A stretch of 64,000 bases of DNA from Pseudomonas laurylsulfatiphila (GTDB lineage Bacteria; Pseudomonadota; Gammaproteobacteria; Pseudomonadales; Pseudomonadaceae): assembly GCF_002934665.1 (NCBI RefSeq), contig NZ_NIRS01000010.1, positions 1 through 64,000 on the forward strand, read 5' to 3'. The position numbers were made by a program, and so were the translations under genes. Below, piece by piece: positions 17,841 through 26,506 of this stretch. Positions within the stretch are counted from its first letter, which is position 1; each line of letters starts with the position of its first letter. The notes beneath the pieces were generated by a model. That model did no database searches. It was not told the origin of the DNA and saw only the letters and a list, made by a program, of their open reading frames with translations.

Positions 17841-18572
17841 GAGCGCCATTTCCAGCTCGGTTTCCAGGGCAAAGCGATGAATTTCGCGTTGCCCGGAGGC
17901 CGTCACCTGCAAGGCTCGGGAATCGTTGGGCAGGCTCAGCCACCCCGACTGCATGAACAGCTGCAACAAGGCGGCACCCAACGAGCCGCCCATGTGCGGG
18001 CGTCTTTCGCTCCAGTCAGGGCACGCGCAGGCAACCCTGCCGTTGTGATGAGCCAGCGCCTGGATGAACACTCCCCGCGCCGCCAACTCCGTCGCGCCCT
18101 TGAGCGTGACCGTGACCCGCTGATCCGAATGTTCGATCCAGCCTGCTTCCAGCAGTCGCTGATACAGGTCGGCGGACAGGGTACCCCCCAAGTGATCGTC
18201 GCACAGCCGGGCACTCAGCAATGACGAGCGCACTGCCCGGGGTTTGACGAGTGGCGCATTGCGCTTGAACACGTCCGGAATATCCTGGGGCGCGCTGGCG
18301 AAGGTCGCGCTGGCCAGCGCTTCGATTGCCGCCCCGACCTCGGGGGCAGCCAGGCGGAAGAAGCGTTTGCGGCCACGGTTTTCAACCCTTAACAGACCTC
18401 CAGCGGACAAACGTCCCAGGTGTGCACTGGCCGAAGACGGTGACAGGCCGGCCAGCAATGCCAACTCTTCGGTTGCTCGCGCCGAACCATCCATCAAGGC
18501 CCACATCATTGCGCTGCGCTTTGGGTCAGCCAGCAATGTGGCAATCTGGCTGATGCAAGGTGCATGTTCCAT
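17838..18572 (-). CDS. ArsR-family helix-turn-helix regulator
   Basis: This 244-aa regulator has an N-terminal ArsR winged HTH in residues ~8-80: ISQIATLLADPKRSAMMWAL, LAGLSPSSASAHLGRL and the wing GLLRVENRGRKRFFRL. The C-terminal half contains a conserved CACPDWSERRPHMGG motif near 188 and a second helical module. Such 230-250-aa versions occur next to small-molecule efflux or detoxification genes; here no divergent partner remains. The start at 18572 gives the family N-terminus MEHAPCISQ. The stop codon lies in the outer arm of a REP, so the gene's end appears to have been redefined by that element. Confidence 0.85.
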   Translation of the reverse strand: MEHAPCISQIATLLADPKRSAMMWALMDGSARATEELALLAGLSPSSASAHLGRLSAGGLLRVENRGRKRFFRLAAPEVGAAIEALASATFASAPQDIPDVFKRNAPLVKPRAVRSSLLSARLCDDHLGGTLSADLYQRLLEAGWIEHSDQRVTVTLKGATELAARGVFIQALAHHNGRVACACPDWSERRPHMGGSLGAALLQLFMQSGWLSLPNDSRALQVTASGQREIHRFALETELEMAL

Positions 18573-18888
18573 GTATTCACTCCCTGTTGAATCGTTTCGT
18601 CTTCTGACCAGAAACATCTTGACCAGTAATGTGTCGTCGGCCAATCCGTGGAAACTGCCATGAATCCGGCAACGCCTTGCTCACCCGTTAGCGCTGCCTG
18701 GCCGATGCCGCGAAGGCCAGAAGGATGACCGTGCTGCCGGGCCGACTCGAACGTGGACCCGCCGTTGGGGGATCGACGCTACTTATATGATGAGGGCGCT
18801 AGTATATGCGGGTTGGTCGGCGGATCCTGTCCTCCCCAAGGCATAGGTGGTGATCGTTCCTGAGGGAAATTTCTCTTTTTTTGTGCGA
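18573..18888. other. 316-bp gap without a recognisable gene
   Basis: The region upstream of the ArsR gene and downstream of the LysR gene holds no reading frame I recognise. A 22-codon frame starting at the ATG at 18660 could be the decayed start of a partner gene, but this is too short to identify. The LysR gene ends at 18889. Confidence 0.35.
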
Positions 18889-19818
18889 CTAATGATCGAT
18901 ATCCGAAAAGCCCGGAAATTGACTGCTCAACAGGGCGCATCGGCTGACAAGCATTTCGCGCAACAGGTTCACCGGCTTACTCAATTGCGCGCGATGGGCG
19001 CACAACAGATTCAACGGCGCGCGCTCGCAGAGCAGTTCCGGCATCAGCACCTTCAAGCGACCGGCCAGTACATCGGCGGCGACATCAAGCCAGGATTTGT
19101 AGGCGATTCCGGCACCGGCCACGGCCCAAAGGCGAACGACATCGGCATCGTCACTGAAGCGATCGCCGCTGACGGTCAGGCTGACTTCGCGTTTGCCGTC
19201 GTGAAAACTCCAGTGATCGTGGACCCTGCTGCCGAGCATGTACAACAGGCAATTGTGCTGAGCCAGTTGCTCCAGATGCCGCGGTTCGCCGTGGCGAGCC
19301 AGATAGTCGGGAGCGGCGCACAACACCCGGCGGTTCTGCGGGGCGATGGGCAGCGCCACCAGGCTGGAGTCCTCCGGTTCACCGTAACGCAGGGCAATGT
19401 CTACCGGCTGGCGGAACAGGTCGGCGATGCGGTCCCCCAGCAGCAGACGCACGGTCAGTTTCGGATGCTCGCGCTGAAACTGGTCAAGCCAGGGCAACAG
19501 CAGATGGCGACCAAAGTCCGACGGCGCCGACAGTTGCAGAACCCCGCTGACCTGGTCCTGACCGCTGGCCAGTAATCGCCGGCCCTCGTCGAGATTGCTC
19601 AGGGCCGCGCGGGCGTATTCGAGAAAGCCCTCGCCTTCGGCGGTCAGGCGCAAGCTGCGGGTCGAACGGGCCAATAGACGGGCGCCGAGTTGCCGTTCGA
19701 TGCGCTTGAGCGCTGCACTGGCCACCGCCGCCGACATGTCCATGCCCCGCGCGGCGGCGGACAGACTGCCCAGGTCCGCCGCCCGGACAAACAACTGCAA
19801 GTCATCGAAACGCAGCAT
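18889..19818 (-). CDS. LysR-family regulator
   Basis: This 309-aa LysR-type regulator has its HTH in residues ~1-60 (MLRFDDLQLFVRAADLGSLS, then LKRIERQLGARLLARSTRS) and an effector domain of the CrgA/AphB-like type (LQLSAPSDFGRHLLLPWL, IALRYGEPEDSSL). The ATG at 19818 is preferred to a GTG three codons upstream. It is divergent, across 125 bp, from the zinc-type alcohol dehydrogenase-like gene and is likely to control it in response to an electrophile or quinone; that is inference from position. Confidence 0.87.
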   Translation of the reverse strand: MLRFDDLQLFVRAADLGSLSAAARGMDMSAAVASAALKRIERQLGARLLARSTRSLRLTAEGEGFLEYARAALSNLDEGRRLLASGQDQVSGVLQLSAPSDFGRHLLLPWLDQFQREHPKLTVRLLLGDRIADLFRQPVDIALRYGEPEDSSLVALPIAPQNRRVLCAAPDYLARHGEPRHLEQLAQHNCLLYMLGSRVHDHWSFHDGKREVSLTVSGDRFSDDADVVRLWAVAGAGIAYKSWLDVAADVLAGRLKVLMPELLCERAPLNLLCAHRAQLSKPVNLLREMLVSRCALLSSQFPGFSDIDH

Positions 19819-19943
19819 CAAGAACACCTATTATCAAAAAAATATTGAAAGAGACTGCTCTTTTAGCCGGTTTTATCTTCAGGAGAAATAGCCAATCATC
19901 TCCCCCATCGAATCGCTTCTTTATTAGTGTTCAGGAGTCGTCC

Positions 19944-20957
19944 ATGAAAGCCATTGCCTACTACACCTCGTTACCGATCAGTGATGACAAAGCCCTGCAA
20001 GACATCGAGCTGCCGGCGCCGGTTGCCGGCCCTCGCGACTTGCTGGTGGAAGTCAAAGCCATCTCGGTCAACCCGGTGGATACCAAGGTGCGCCAGAACG
20101 TCCAGCCCGAAGATGGTGCGGCCAAGGTGCTGGGCTGGGACGTGGCTGGCGTGGTCAAGGCCGTGGGCAGTGAGGTGACGCTGTTCTCGGTCGGCGACAA
20201 GGTGTTTTACGCCGGCTCCATCGCCCGTGCGGGCGGCAACAGCGAGTTGCATGTGGTGGATGAACGCATCGTCGGCCACATGCCCAAGACCCTTGGTTTC
20301 GCCGAGGCCGCCGCCCTGCCGCTGACCGCGATCACGGCGTGGGAACTGTTGTTCGAACGCCTGCAAGTGCGCGAAGGCAAAACCGACGAAGGTCAGAGCC
20401 TGTTGATCGTCGGCGCGGCAGGTGGCGTGGGCTCGATTCTTACGCAGCTGGCTCACCAGCTGACGGCCCTGAAAGTCATCGGCACCGCTTCGCGTGCACA
20501 GACCCAAAGCTGGGTGAAGGAGCTGGGTGCCGACCTGGTGATCGACCATGGCCAGCCACTGAGCGAAGCACTCAAGCGGGCCGGTGTGGATCAGGTCACC
20601 CACGTCGCCAGCCTGACCCAGACCGACCAGCACCTGGACCAACTGGTCGAGGCATTGGCCCCCCAAGGCAAGCTGGCGCTGATCGATGACCCCAAGTCGC
20701 TGGACGTGACCAAGCTCAAGCGCAAGAGCCTGTCACTGCACTGGGAGTTCATGTACACCCGTTCTCTGTTTGAAACCGCTGACATGATCGAGCAGCACAA
20801 CCTGCTCAATCGCGTCGCCTGGCTGATCGATGCCGGGACACTGAAAACCACGGTGGGCGAACATTTCGGGACGATCAATGCGGCCAATTTGCGCCGTGCC
20901 CATGCCCTGCTGGAAAGCGGCAAGGCCAAGGGCAAGATCGTTCTGGAAGGGTTTTGA
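19944..20957 (+). CDS. zinc-type alcohol dehydrogenase-like / quinone oxidoreductase
   Basis: This 337-aa medium-chain dehydrogenase of the QOR-like ZADH group (adh_fam_1) has an N-terminal GroES-like domain (residues ~1-140; VKAISVNPVDTKVRQ, LGWDVAGVVKAVG) and a Rossmann domain with VGAAGGVGSILTQLAHQLT near residue 155. The cysteine ligands of catalytic zinc are absent, so it is predicted to be a zinc-independent NADPH quinone or enal reductase despite the family name. The start at 19944 follows CAGGAG. It has a divergent LysR regulator. A hairpin (GTCTGCGAC / GTCGCAGAC, 21004-21033) lies downstream. Confidence 0.88.
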   Translation: MKAIAYYTSLPISDDKALQDIELPAPVAGPRDLLVEVKAISVNPVDTKVRQNVQPEDGAAKVLGWDVAGVVKAVGSEVTLFSVGDKVFYAGSIARAGGNSELHVVDERIVGHMPKTLGFAEAAALPLTAITAWELLFERLQVREGKTDEGQSLLIVGAAGGVGSILTQLAHQLTALKVIGTASRAQTQSWVKELGADLVIDHGQPLSEALKRAGVDQVTHVASLTQTDQHLDQLVEALAPQGKLALIDDPKSLDVTKLKRKSLSLHWEFMYTRSLFETADMIEQHNLLNRVAWLIDAGTLKTTVGEHFGTINAANLRRAHALLESGKAKGKIVLEGF

Positions 20958-21192
20958 AACGCTGAAAAAACCCTTTCAGGTTTCATCGTTTCTGCGTTTT
21001 TTCGTCTGCGACCTGAGCGTCCCGGTCGCAGACAACCCCTTTGGAGGCCCTCGAAAAGTCGTGTTTTTTTTAGTTACAAACCGTCAGTCCGACAGTTGAT
21101 CCTTGTCACAATGATGCTCGTATTCAGGACTACAATCGAATCTCCTGCGAGGCAGTCTTTTGCGTAACGTCTTTTACGAGAGGTGATCAGTT

Positions 21193-21366
21193 GTGAAGAT
21201 CCTGATAAAAGAATTGGCAAAATCCCAGTGGCAAGTCCGCTTAGACCAGCATGCGGTGACGTTCCGCAGCGAAGCAGAAGCTCGCGCTTTCACGCGTACC
21301 CTCGAAGCCCGCATCCAGGCTCCTCACCAGATTCCCATCCTCCACCCGCAGCGTGCTGCCGGCTGA
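21193..21366 (+). CDS. 57-aa small protein of unknown function
   Basis: A GTG-initiated frame of 58 codons, preceded by GAGAGG at suitable distance, encodes a basic, soluble protein beginning MKILIKELAKSQWQVRLDQH and containing FRSEAEARAFTRTLEARI. The composition and the strand-helix pattern look like a genuine small protein, and I believe similar proteins are widespread in Pseudomonas, although I cannot search. It ends 8 nt before the convergent Bcr/CflA gene's stop codon. No function can be assigned. Confidence 0.65.
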   Translation: MKILIKELAKSQWQVRLDQHAVTFRSEAEARAFTRTLEARIQAPHQIPILHPQRAAG

Positions 21367-21374
21367 TTCCGGCC

Positions 21375-22571
21375 TCAAACCTGGGCTTGCGCCAGCGCGC
21401 GGGCATTTTGCAAGCGCCGGGTGAGCACCGCAGCGCTCACCACCAGAATTCCGCAGAGGCTGATGACCATGGCCATCGGCACGGCGCTGCCATCGTGCAA
21501 AATGCCCACCAGGGCGGAGGCGCCGGCCGCCACACTGAACTGCAGGCAACCAAGCAGCGCCGACGCGCTGCCGGCACGTGCGCCCTGCCCGCTCATCGCG
21601 CAGGCGGCGGCGTTGGGGCTGATGCAACCGAGGCTGGAAATACAGATGAACAATGGAATCAGCAGCGGCCACAGGTGGGCCGTGTGCAGCGCGCTGACAG
21701 CGAGCAGGGTCAGACCGGCCGCGAGATAAACCCAAACCGCGCGCGCCAGCAAGAACGTCGGGCCCCGTTTGGCCAGCAGCCGCGCGTTGACCTGCGCCAC
21801 CAGAATGAAGCCCGCCGCATTGGTGCCGAACAACCAGCCGAAATGCTCGGCCGGAACGCCGTAGAGCTTGATGATGATGAAAGGTGATCCGGCGATATAG
21901 GCAAACATCCCGGCGATGGCGATGCCCCCGGTCAAGGCGTGGCCAAGAAATATCGGGTCGGCCAGCAACCGACCGTACTGGCGCAGCGCGCCCGACAGCG
22001 GTTGGCGGGGTATGTGGGCCGGCAAGCTTTCCGGCAATCCCGTGGCCACCGCCAGCCCCGCCAAGGCACTGAACCCGGTCAAGGCCAGGAAAATCGACTG
22101 CCAGCCTGTGGTGTTGACCAGCAACCCACCCAGCAATGGCGCGAGGATAGGCGCGAGCCCCATCACCAGCATCAACTGTGAAAAGACTTTCGCCGAGCCC
22201 ACCGCATCACATTTGTCGCTGACCACCGCCCGGGAAATCACCATGCCCGCGCAGCCACCCAACGCCTGGACGAAACGCGCACCGATCAGCCATTCCAGAT
22301 TCGGCGCATAGGCGCACGCCACCGAGGCAGCGGTGAACAGACCGACACCGGTGAGCAACGGAATGCGTCGCCCGAAACGATCCGCCACCGGGCCATAGGC
22401 CAATTGACCGATGGACAAGCCGAGGAAGTAGGCCGCCAATGTCATCTGGACGTGATTTTCGTCCGTGCCGAAAGCCAGCGCCATGGCCGGGAAGGCCGGC
22501 AAGTAGAAATCGATCGCCAGCGGACCGAAAGCGCTCAAGGCGCCGAGAATCAGAATGGTACGGAAGTTCAT
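21375..22571 (-). CDS. Bcr/CflA-family multidrug efflux MFS transporter
   Basis: This 398-aa drug:proton antiporter has 12 predicted membrane segments. Family signatures are DFYLPAFPAMA after TM1, the motif A loop YGPVADRFGRRIPLL near residue 60 and the motif C-like LMLVMGLAPILAPLLGG near residue 135. It resembles the bicyclomycin/florfenicol exporters. The start at 22571 gives the standard short cytoplasmic N-terminus. No regulator is adjacent on the same strand. Confidence 0.9.
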   Translation of the reverse strand: MNFRTILILGALSAFGPLAIDFYLPAFPAMALAFGTDENHVQMTLAAYFLGLSIGQLAYGPVADRFGRRIPLLTGVGLFTAASVACAYAPNLEWLIGARFVQALGGCAGMVISRAVVSDKCDAVGSAKVFSQLMLVMGLAPILAPLLGGLLVNTTGWQSIFLALTGFSALAGLAVATGLPESLPAHIPRQPLSGALRQYGRLLADPIFLGHALTGGIAIAGMFAYIAGSPFIIIKLYGVPAEHFGWLFGTNAAGFILVAQVNARLLAKRGPTFLLARAVWVYLAAGLTLLAVSALHTAHLWPLLIPLFICISSLGCISPNAAACAMSGQGARAGSASALLGCLQFSVAAGASALVGILHDGSAVPMAMVISLCGILVVSAAVLTRRLQNARALAQAQV

Positions 22572-22661
22572 CAGGCATCCAGTGAGGCAGGAGTCGGCAG
22601 CCCGACAGTCTAGCCGCGCATGGACGCCTTGAACATTCCGGTAGCTCGCTAACTATCAAAA

Positions 22662-22859
22662 TCAGGCCAGTTTGACGCCATACCCCTCTTCGCTGATCGC
22701 CTCGATCACTTGCTGGGCAGTCAGCGCACTTTCGACACCGACTTCTTTCGCCGCCAGATCGACCCGCACACTGGCTGCCGGGTCCTTGGCCTGCACAGCC
22801 TGAGTGATGGCCTTGACGCAGTGGCCACAAGACATGCCTTCAACATTGAACACTTGCAT
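22662..22859 (-). CDS. copZ: copper chaperone CopZ
   Basis: This 65-aa heavy-metal-associated domain protein has the Cu(I)-binding loop GMSCGHCVKAI at residues ~8-18 and the usual beta-alpha-beta-beta-alpha-beta length; Cu(I) is held by the two cysteines. It carries copper in the cytosol and hands it to CopA. A CueR-type promoter lies directly upstream, so expression should be copper-induced together with copA. Confidence 0.93.
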   Translation of the reverse strand: MQVFNVEGMSCGHCVKAITQAVQAKDPAASVRVDLAAKEVGVESALTAQQVIEAISEEGYGVKLA

Positions 22860-22889
22860 GGGATGACTCCTTTTCCGAGGGTTGAGTCC

Positions 22890-22920
22890 AGTTTCGAGCT
22901 TGCCACCATGGCAAGGTCAA
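22890..22920 (-). promoter_or_regulatory. CueR-dependent promoter of copZ
   Basis: On the minus strand TTGACC (22915-22920) is followed by the CueR dyad CTTGCCATGGTGGCAAG (22899-22915) and a -10-like GAAACT at 22890-22895, a 19-bp spacer. It closely matches the CueR boxes of Pseudomonas copA/copZ promoters. Confidence 0.9.
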
Positions 22921-23007
22921 GTTCTGAAGTTAGCTGCCGGGCTGGCAATCGGCGCTACGCTCGGCCAAGCTGCGTCCATCAATGACTCGAACTCAGGAGA
23001 TTCAGCC

Positions 23008-23391
23008 ATGCGCTGGTCGGTTTTCAGCCTGTTTGGCTTTCTCAGCCTTTTCGCCGCCGTGCCTTCGATCAATGCTGCCGGTCAGGATTATGGCGTGCTG
23101 ATCATTTCCCGCGAGCGCCTGGAAGTCGCGACCAGCTGCGAGATCGGTGTGTACATCCAGGATCAATTGGCGGCGCGGCTGTTTCAGGAGCAGAGCACCT
23201 CGTTCAACCTGCCGCCCGGTATCGTCTCGCTGCGCCTCAAGTTACTCCCGGGCCAGATGCCGGGTTGCAATCCGGGCATGCTCGCGCCGGGGTCGCAGGA
23301 CATCCAGCTCAAGGCCGGTGATGTACTCAAGTACCGGATCGCGATGACGCAGGAAGGGATGTACCTCAAGCGCGCCGGTCTCGGCTACTGA
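23008..23391 (+). CDS. secreted small protein in copper locus, function unknown
   Basis: This 127-aa protein begins with a signal peptide (SVFSLFGFLSLFAAVPSINA, cleavage after the following Ala). The mature part contains two cysteines (SCEIGVYI and PGCNPGML) that may form a disulfide, and no recognisable metal motif. The start at 23008 follows CAGGAG. It stands between copZ and copA, divergent from the first and 190 nt upstream of the second, separated from copA by a REP, so a role in copper handling is only suggested by location. Confidence 0.7.
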   Translation: MRWSVFSLFGFLSLFAAVPSINAAGQDYGVLIISRERLEVATSCEIGVYIQDQLAARLFQEQSTSFNLPPGIVSLRLKLLPGQMPGCNPGMLAPGSQDIQLKAGDVLKYRIAMTQEGMYLKRAGLGY

Positions 23392-23402
23392 CCCACAACC
23401 CT

Positions 23403-23491
23403 TGTGGGAGCGAGCCTGCTCGCGATGACGGTGGCAAATTCAACATGGATGTGCCTGAAAGACCCCCTTCGCGAGCAGGCTCGCTCCCACA
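23403..23491. repeat. REP doublet, GTGGGAGCGAGC class
   Basis: TGTGGGAGCGAGCCTGCTCG and its inverted copy ending GGCTCGCTCCCACA flank a spacer of about 40 bp between the secreted-protein gene and the copA promoter. Confidence 0.9.
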
Positions 23492-23521
23492 TTTAGTCTC
23501 TGGTGAGTTTCAGATTGGCAC

Positions 23522-23552
23522 TTGACCTTGCCAGCATGGCAAGGTTGATCCT
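23522..23552 (+). promoter_or_regulatory. CueR-dependent promoter of copA-cueR
   Basis: TTGACC (23522-23527), a perfect-ended dyad CCTTGCCAGCATGGCAAGG (23526-23544) and a -10-like GATCCT at 23547-23552 give the 19-bp spacer of MerR-family promoters. It is about 30 bp upstream of the copA start. Confidence 0.9.
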
Positions 23553-23581
23553 GTGGTCATCTACTACAGGGAGTGCGACCG

Positions 23582-25975
23582 ATGTCCGAATCCACCACGT
23601 TCGATCTGCCGATTGCCGGCATGACCTGCGCCAGTTGCGCCGGGCGTGTCGAGCGCGCCTTGAGCAAAGTCATTGGCGCCAGTGCCGTCAGCGTCAACCT
23701 CGCCACTGAACAGGCTCGGGTCCAGGCACCCAGCGACAGCCTGCCGGCCCTGATGGATGCCGTGGCCAAGGCCGGCTACAGCGTGCCGCAGCAGAGCCTG
23801 GAACTGAGCATCGACGGCATGACCTGCGCGTCCTGCGTCGGTCGGGTAGAGCGGGCGCTGGGCAAGGTGGCGGGCGTGAAAAGCGTCAGCGTCAACCTGG
23901 CCAACGAACGCGCCCACCTTGAACTGCTCGGCCAGGTCGATCCGCAAACCTTGATCGCGGCCGTGACCAAGGCCGGATACGCCGCCAGCGTATGGGAAGC
24001 CGAACACCCGCCAACCGACAATCAGCAACAGCGTCTGCATCGAGAACGCCTGGCCTTGATCATGGCCATCACCCTCGCCTTGCCGCTGGTCTTGCCGATG
24101 CTGCTGCAACCGTTCGGTGTGCACTGGATGCTCCCGGCCTGGGCGCAATTCGCCTTGGCCACGCCGGTGCAATTCATCTTCGGTTCACGGTTTTACGTCG
24201 CGGCCTGGAAAGCCGTACGCGCCGGAGCCGGCAACATGGATTTGCTGGTGGCCCTGGGCACCAGCGCCGGTTATGGCTTGAGTGTGTATGAATGGGCCAC
24301 CGCCGCCGGGCGCATGCCGCACCTGTATTTCGAAGCCTCGGCGGTGGTGATCGCCCTGGTATTGCTGGGCAAGTACCTGGAAAGCCGCGCCAAGCGCCAG
24401 ACCGCCAGCGCCATCCGCGCCCTCGAAGCCTTGCGCCCGGAGCGAGCGATTCAGGTGCTCGATGGTCGCGAGCAGGAAGTCGCCATCAGCGCCCTGCGCC
24501 TCAATGACCTGGTGATGGTCAAACCCGGTGAGCGCTTCCCGGTCGATGGCGAAGTGATAGAAGGCCAGAGCCACGCCGACGAAGCCCTGATCAGTGGCGA
24601 GAGCCTGCCGGTGCCCAAACAGCCCGGCGACAAGGTCACTGGCGGCGCGATCAACGGTGAAGGCCGGTTGCTGGTGCGTACCCAGGCCCTCGGTGCGGAA
24701 ACCGTACTGGCACGGATCATCCGCCTGGTGGAGGACGCCCAGGCCGCAAAGGCGCCGATCCAGAAACTGGTGGATAAAGTCAGCCAGGTATTCGTACCCA
24801 CCGTGCTGGTGATTGCCTTGGCGACTTTGATCGGGTGGCTGCTGTATGGCGCGCCGATGGAAACCGCGCTGATCAACGCCGTGGCGGTGCTGGTGATCGC
24901 CTGCCCTTGCGCACTGGGCCTGGCCACGCCAACGGCGATCATGGCCGGCACCGGCGTGGCGGCACGCTACGGGATTCTGATCAAGGACGCGGAAGCCCTG
25001 GAGCGTGCCCATGAAGTCAGCGCGGTGGTATTCGACAAGACCGGCACCCTGACCTCCGGCGCCCCGCGCATTGCTCATCTGAGTGCCATCGACGGCAATG
25101 AAGCGAGCCTGCTGCAACTGGCCGGCGCCCTGCAACGCGGCAGTGAGCATCCGTTGGCCAAGGCTGTTCTGGATGCCTGCGCCGAACGCCACTTGAAGGT
25201 GGCCGACGTCAGCGACAGCCAGTCCCTGACCGGCCGCGGCATTGCCGGCACACTGGAGGGTCGTCGCCTGGCCCTGGGTAATCGTCGCCTGCTGGAGGAC
25301 AGCGGCTTGAACGCCGGATCGTTGGCCGACTCGGCGATCGCGTGGGAACAAGAAGGCCGGACCTTGTCCTGGCTGATCGAACAATCCCCCGAACCGCAGG
25401 TGCTGGGCCTGTTCGCCTTCGGTGACACCCTCAAGCCCGGCGCGCTGCAAGCGGTGCAGCAACTGAGCGCACGGAACATCAGCAGCCACCTGCTGACCGG
25501 CGACAATCGCGGTAGCGCCAAGGTGGTGGCCGAGGCGCTGGGCATCCAGGACGTGCATGCCGAAGTGTTGCCGGCGGACAAAGCCGCCACCGTCACCGCA
25601 CTGAAAGAAACCGGCGTGGTGGCCATGGTCGGCGACGGCATTAACGACGCCCCGGCACTGGCCGCCGCCGACATCGGCATCGCCATGGGTGGCGGCACCG
25701 ACGTCGCCATGCACGCGGCCGGCATCACCCTGATGCGCGGCGATCCGCGACTGGTACCGGCTGCATTGGAGATCAGCCGCAAGACCTACGCCAAAATTCG
25801 GCAGAACCTGTTCTGGGCCTTTGTCTATAACCTGATCGGCATCCCGCTGGCGGCGTTTGGCTTCCTCAATCCAGTGCTGGCCGGTGCAGCCATGGCGTTG
25901 TCGAGCGTCAGCGTGGTGAGCAATGCGCTACTGTTGAAAACCTGGAAACCCAAGGACCTGGAGGACAACCGATGA
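23582..25975 (+). CDS. copA: Cu(I)-exporting P-type ATPase
   Basis: This 797-aa P1B-1 ATPase pumps Cu(I) from the cytosol to the periplasm. It has two N-terminal metal-binding domains, each with GMTCASC (residues ~17 and ~84), eight membrane segments, the intramembrane CPC motif in VIACPCALGLATPTA, the phosphorylation site DKTGT, the SEHPLAKAV histidine motif, TGDN and the hinge GDGINDAPAL. The ATG at 23582 follows GGGAG. It overlaps cueR by 4 nt (ATGA), so transporter and sensor are co-expressed under the CueR promoter upstream. Confidence 0.96.
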   Translation: MSESTTFDLPIAGMTCASCAGRVERALSKVIGASAVSVNLATEQARVQAPSDSLPALMDAVAKAGYSVPQQSLELSIDGMTCASCVGRVERALGKVAGVKSVSVNLANERAHLELLGQVDPQTLIAAVTKAGYAASVWEAEHPPTDNQQQRLHRERLALIMAITLALPLVLPMLLQPFGVHWMLPAWAQFALATPVQFIFGSRFYVAAWKAVRAGAGNMDLLVALGTSAGYGLSVYEWATAAGRMPHLYFEASAVVIALVLLGKYLESRAKRQTASAIRALEALRPERAIQVLDGREQEVAISALRLNDLVMVKPGERFPVDGEVIEGQSHADEALISGESLPVPKQPGDKVTGGAINGEGRLLVRTQALGAETVLARIIRLVEDAQAAKAPIQKLVDKVSQVFVPTVLVIALATLIGWLLYGAPMETALINAVAVLVIACPCALGLATPTAIMAGTGVAARYGILIKDAEALERAHEVSAVVFDKTGTLTSGAPRIAHLSAIDGNEASLLQLAGALQRGSEHPLAKAVLDACAERHLKVADVSDSQSLTGRGIAGTLEGRRLALGNRRLLEDSGLNAGSLADSAIAWEQEGRTLSWLIEQSPEPQVLGLFAFGDTLKPGALQAVQQLSARNISSHLLTGDNRGSAKVVAEALGIQDVHAEVLPADKAATVTALKETGVVAMVGDGINDAPALAAADIGIAMGGGTDVAMHAAGITLMRGDPRLVPAALEISRKTYAKIRQNLFWAFVYNLIGIPLAAFGFLNPVLAGAAMALSSVSVVSNALLLKTWKPKDLEDNR

Positions 25976-26379
25976 ACATCGGCCAAGCGGCCCGCCACAG
26001 CGGCCTGAGCGCAAAGATGATCCGTTATTACGAATCCATCGGCCTGCTCAAGGCGGCTCATCGCACCGACAGCGGTTATCGGGTGTATGGCGATGATGAC
26101 CTGCACACGCTGGCGTTCATCAAGCGCTCGCGGGACCTGGGGTTTTCCCTGGAGGAAGTCGGCAAGTTGCTGACCCTCTGGCAAGACCGCCAGCGCGCCA
26201 GCGCCGATGTGAAGGCTTTAGCCCGTCAGCATATCGATGAGCTGAACCGGAAGATCCGTGAACTGGGGCAGTTGCGCGATACGCTGCAGGATCTGGTTGA
26301 GCACTGCCATGGCGACCATCGGCCGGATTGCCCGATTCTGAAGAACCTGGAATCCGGCTGCTGCGCCCCCTCCCCGTAG
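25972..26379 (+). CDS. cueR: copper-responsive MerR-family regulator CueR
   Basis: This 135-aa regulator has a MerR HTH in residues ~1-70 (MNIGQAARHSGLSAKMIRYY, then GYRVYGDDDLHTLAFIKRS), a dimerisation helix, and the Cu(I)-binding loop CHGDHRPDCPIL with the two cysteines eight residues apart near 112-120. It senses cytosolic Cu(I) and activates the copA and copZ promoters in this window. Translation is coupled to copA. Its TAG stop codon is the first TAG of a REP arm (GTAGGAGC), so the last residues (GCCAPSP) abut the repeat. Confidence 0.94.
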   Translation: MNIGQAARHSGLSAKMIRYYESIGLLKAAHRTDSGYRVYGDDDLHTLAFIKRSRDLGFSLEEVGKLLTLWQDRQRASADVKALARQHIDELNRKIRELGQLRDTLQDLVEHCHGDHRPDCPILKNLESGCCAPSP

Positions 26380-26460
26380 GAGCTGCCGCAGGCTGCGATC
26401 TCTTGATCTTGCTTCTAAAAAATCAAGATCAAGAGATCGCAGCCTGCGGCAGCTCCTACA
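26376..26460. repeat. REP doublet, GTAGGAGCTGCCGCAGGC class
   Basis: Long inverted arms (GTAGGAGCTGCCGCAGGCTG ... and complement ending AGCTCCTACA) with the pairing extended by GATCTCTTGATCTTG / CAAGATCAAGAGATC. The left end overlaps the cueR stop codon. Confidence 0.92.
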
Positions 26461-26469
26461 GAGGGGCAT

Positions 26470-26496
26470 AAAAAACCCGGCCGAAGCCGGGTTTTT
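26470..26496. terminator. bidirectional intrinsic terminator
   Basis: AAAAACCCGGC / GCCGGGTTTTT with a small loop. It has A- and T-tracts on both sides, so it can stop copA-cueR transcription and that of the convergent RIO-kinase gene, whose stop codon is 11 bp away. Confidence 0.9.
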
Positions 26497-26506
26497 CTTT
26501 AGCCGA

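Noticed and set aside
21004..21033. Hairpin GTCTGCGAC/GTCGCAGAC as an intrinsic terminator
   Set aside because: There is no following T-run in either direction, so it was not called a terminator.
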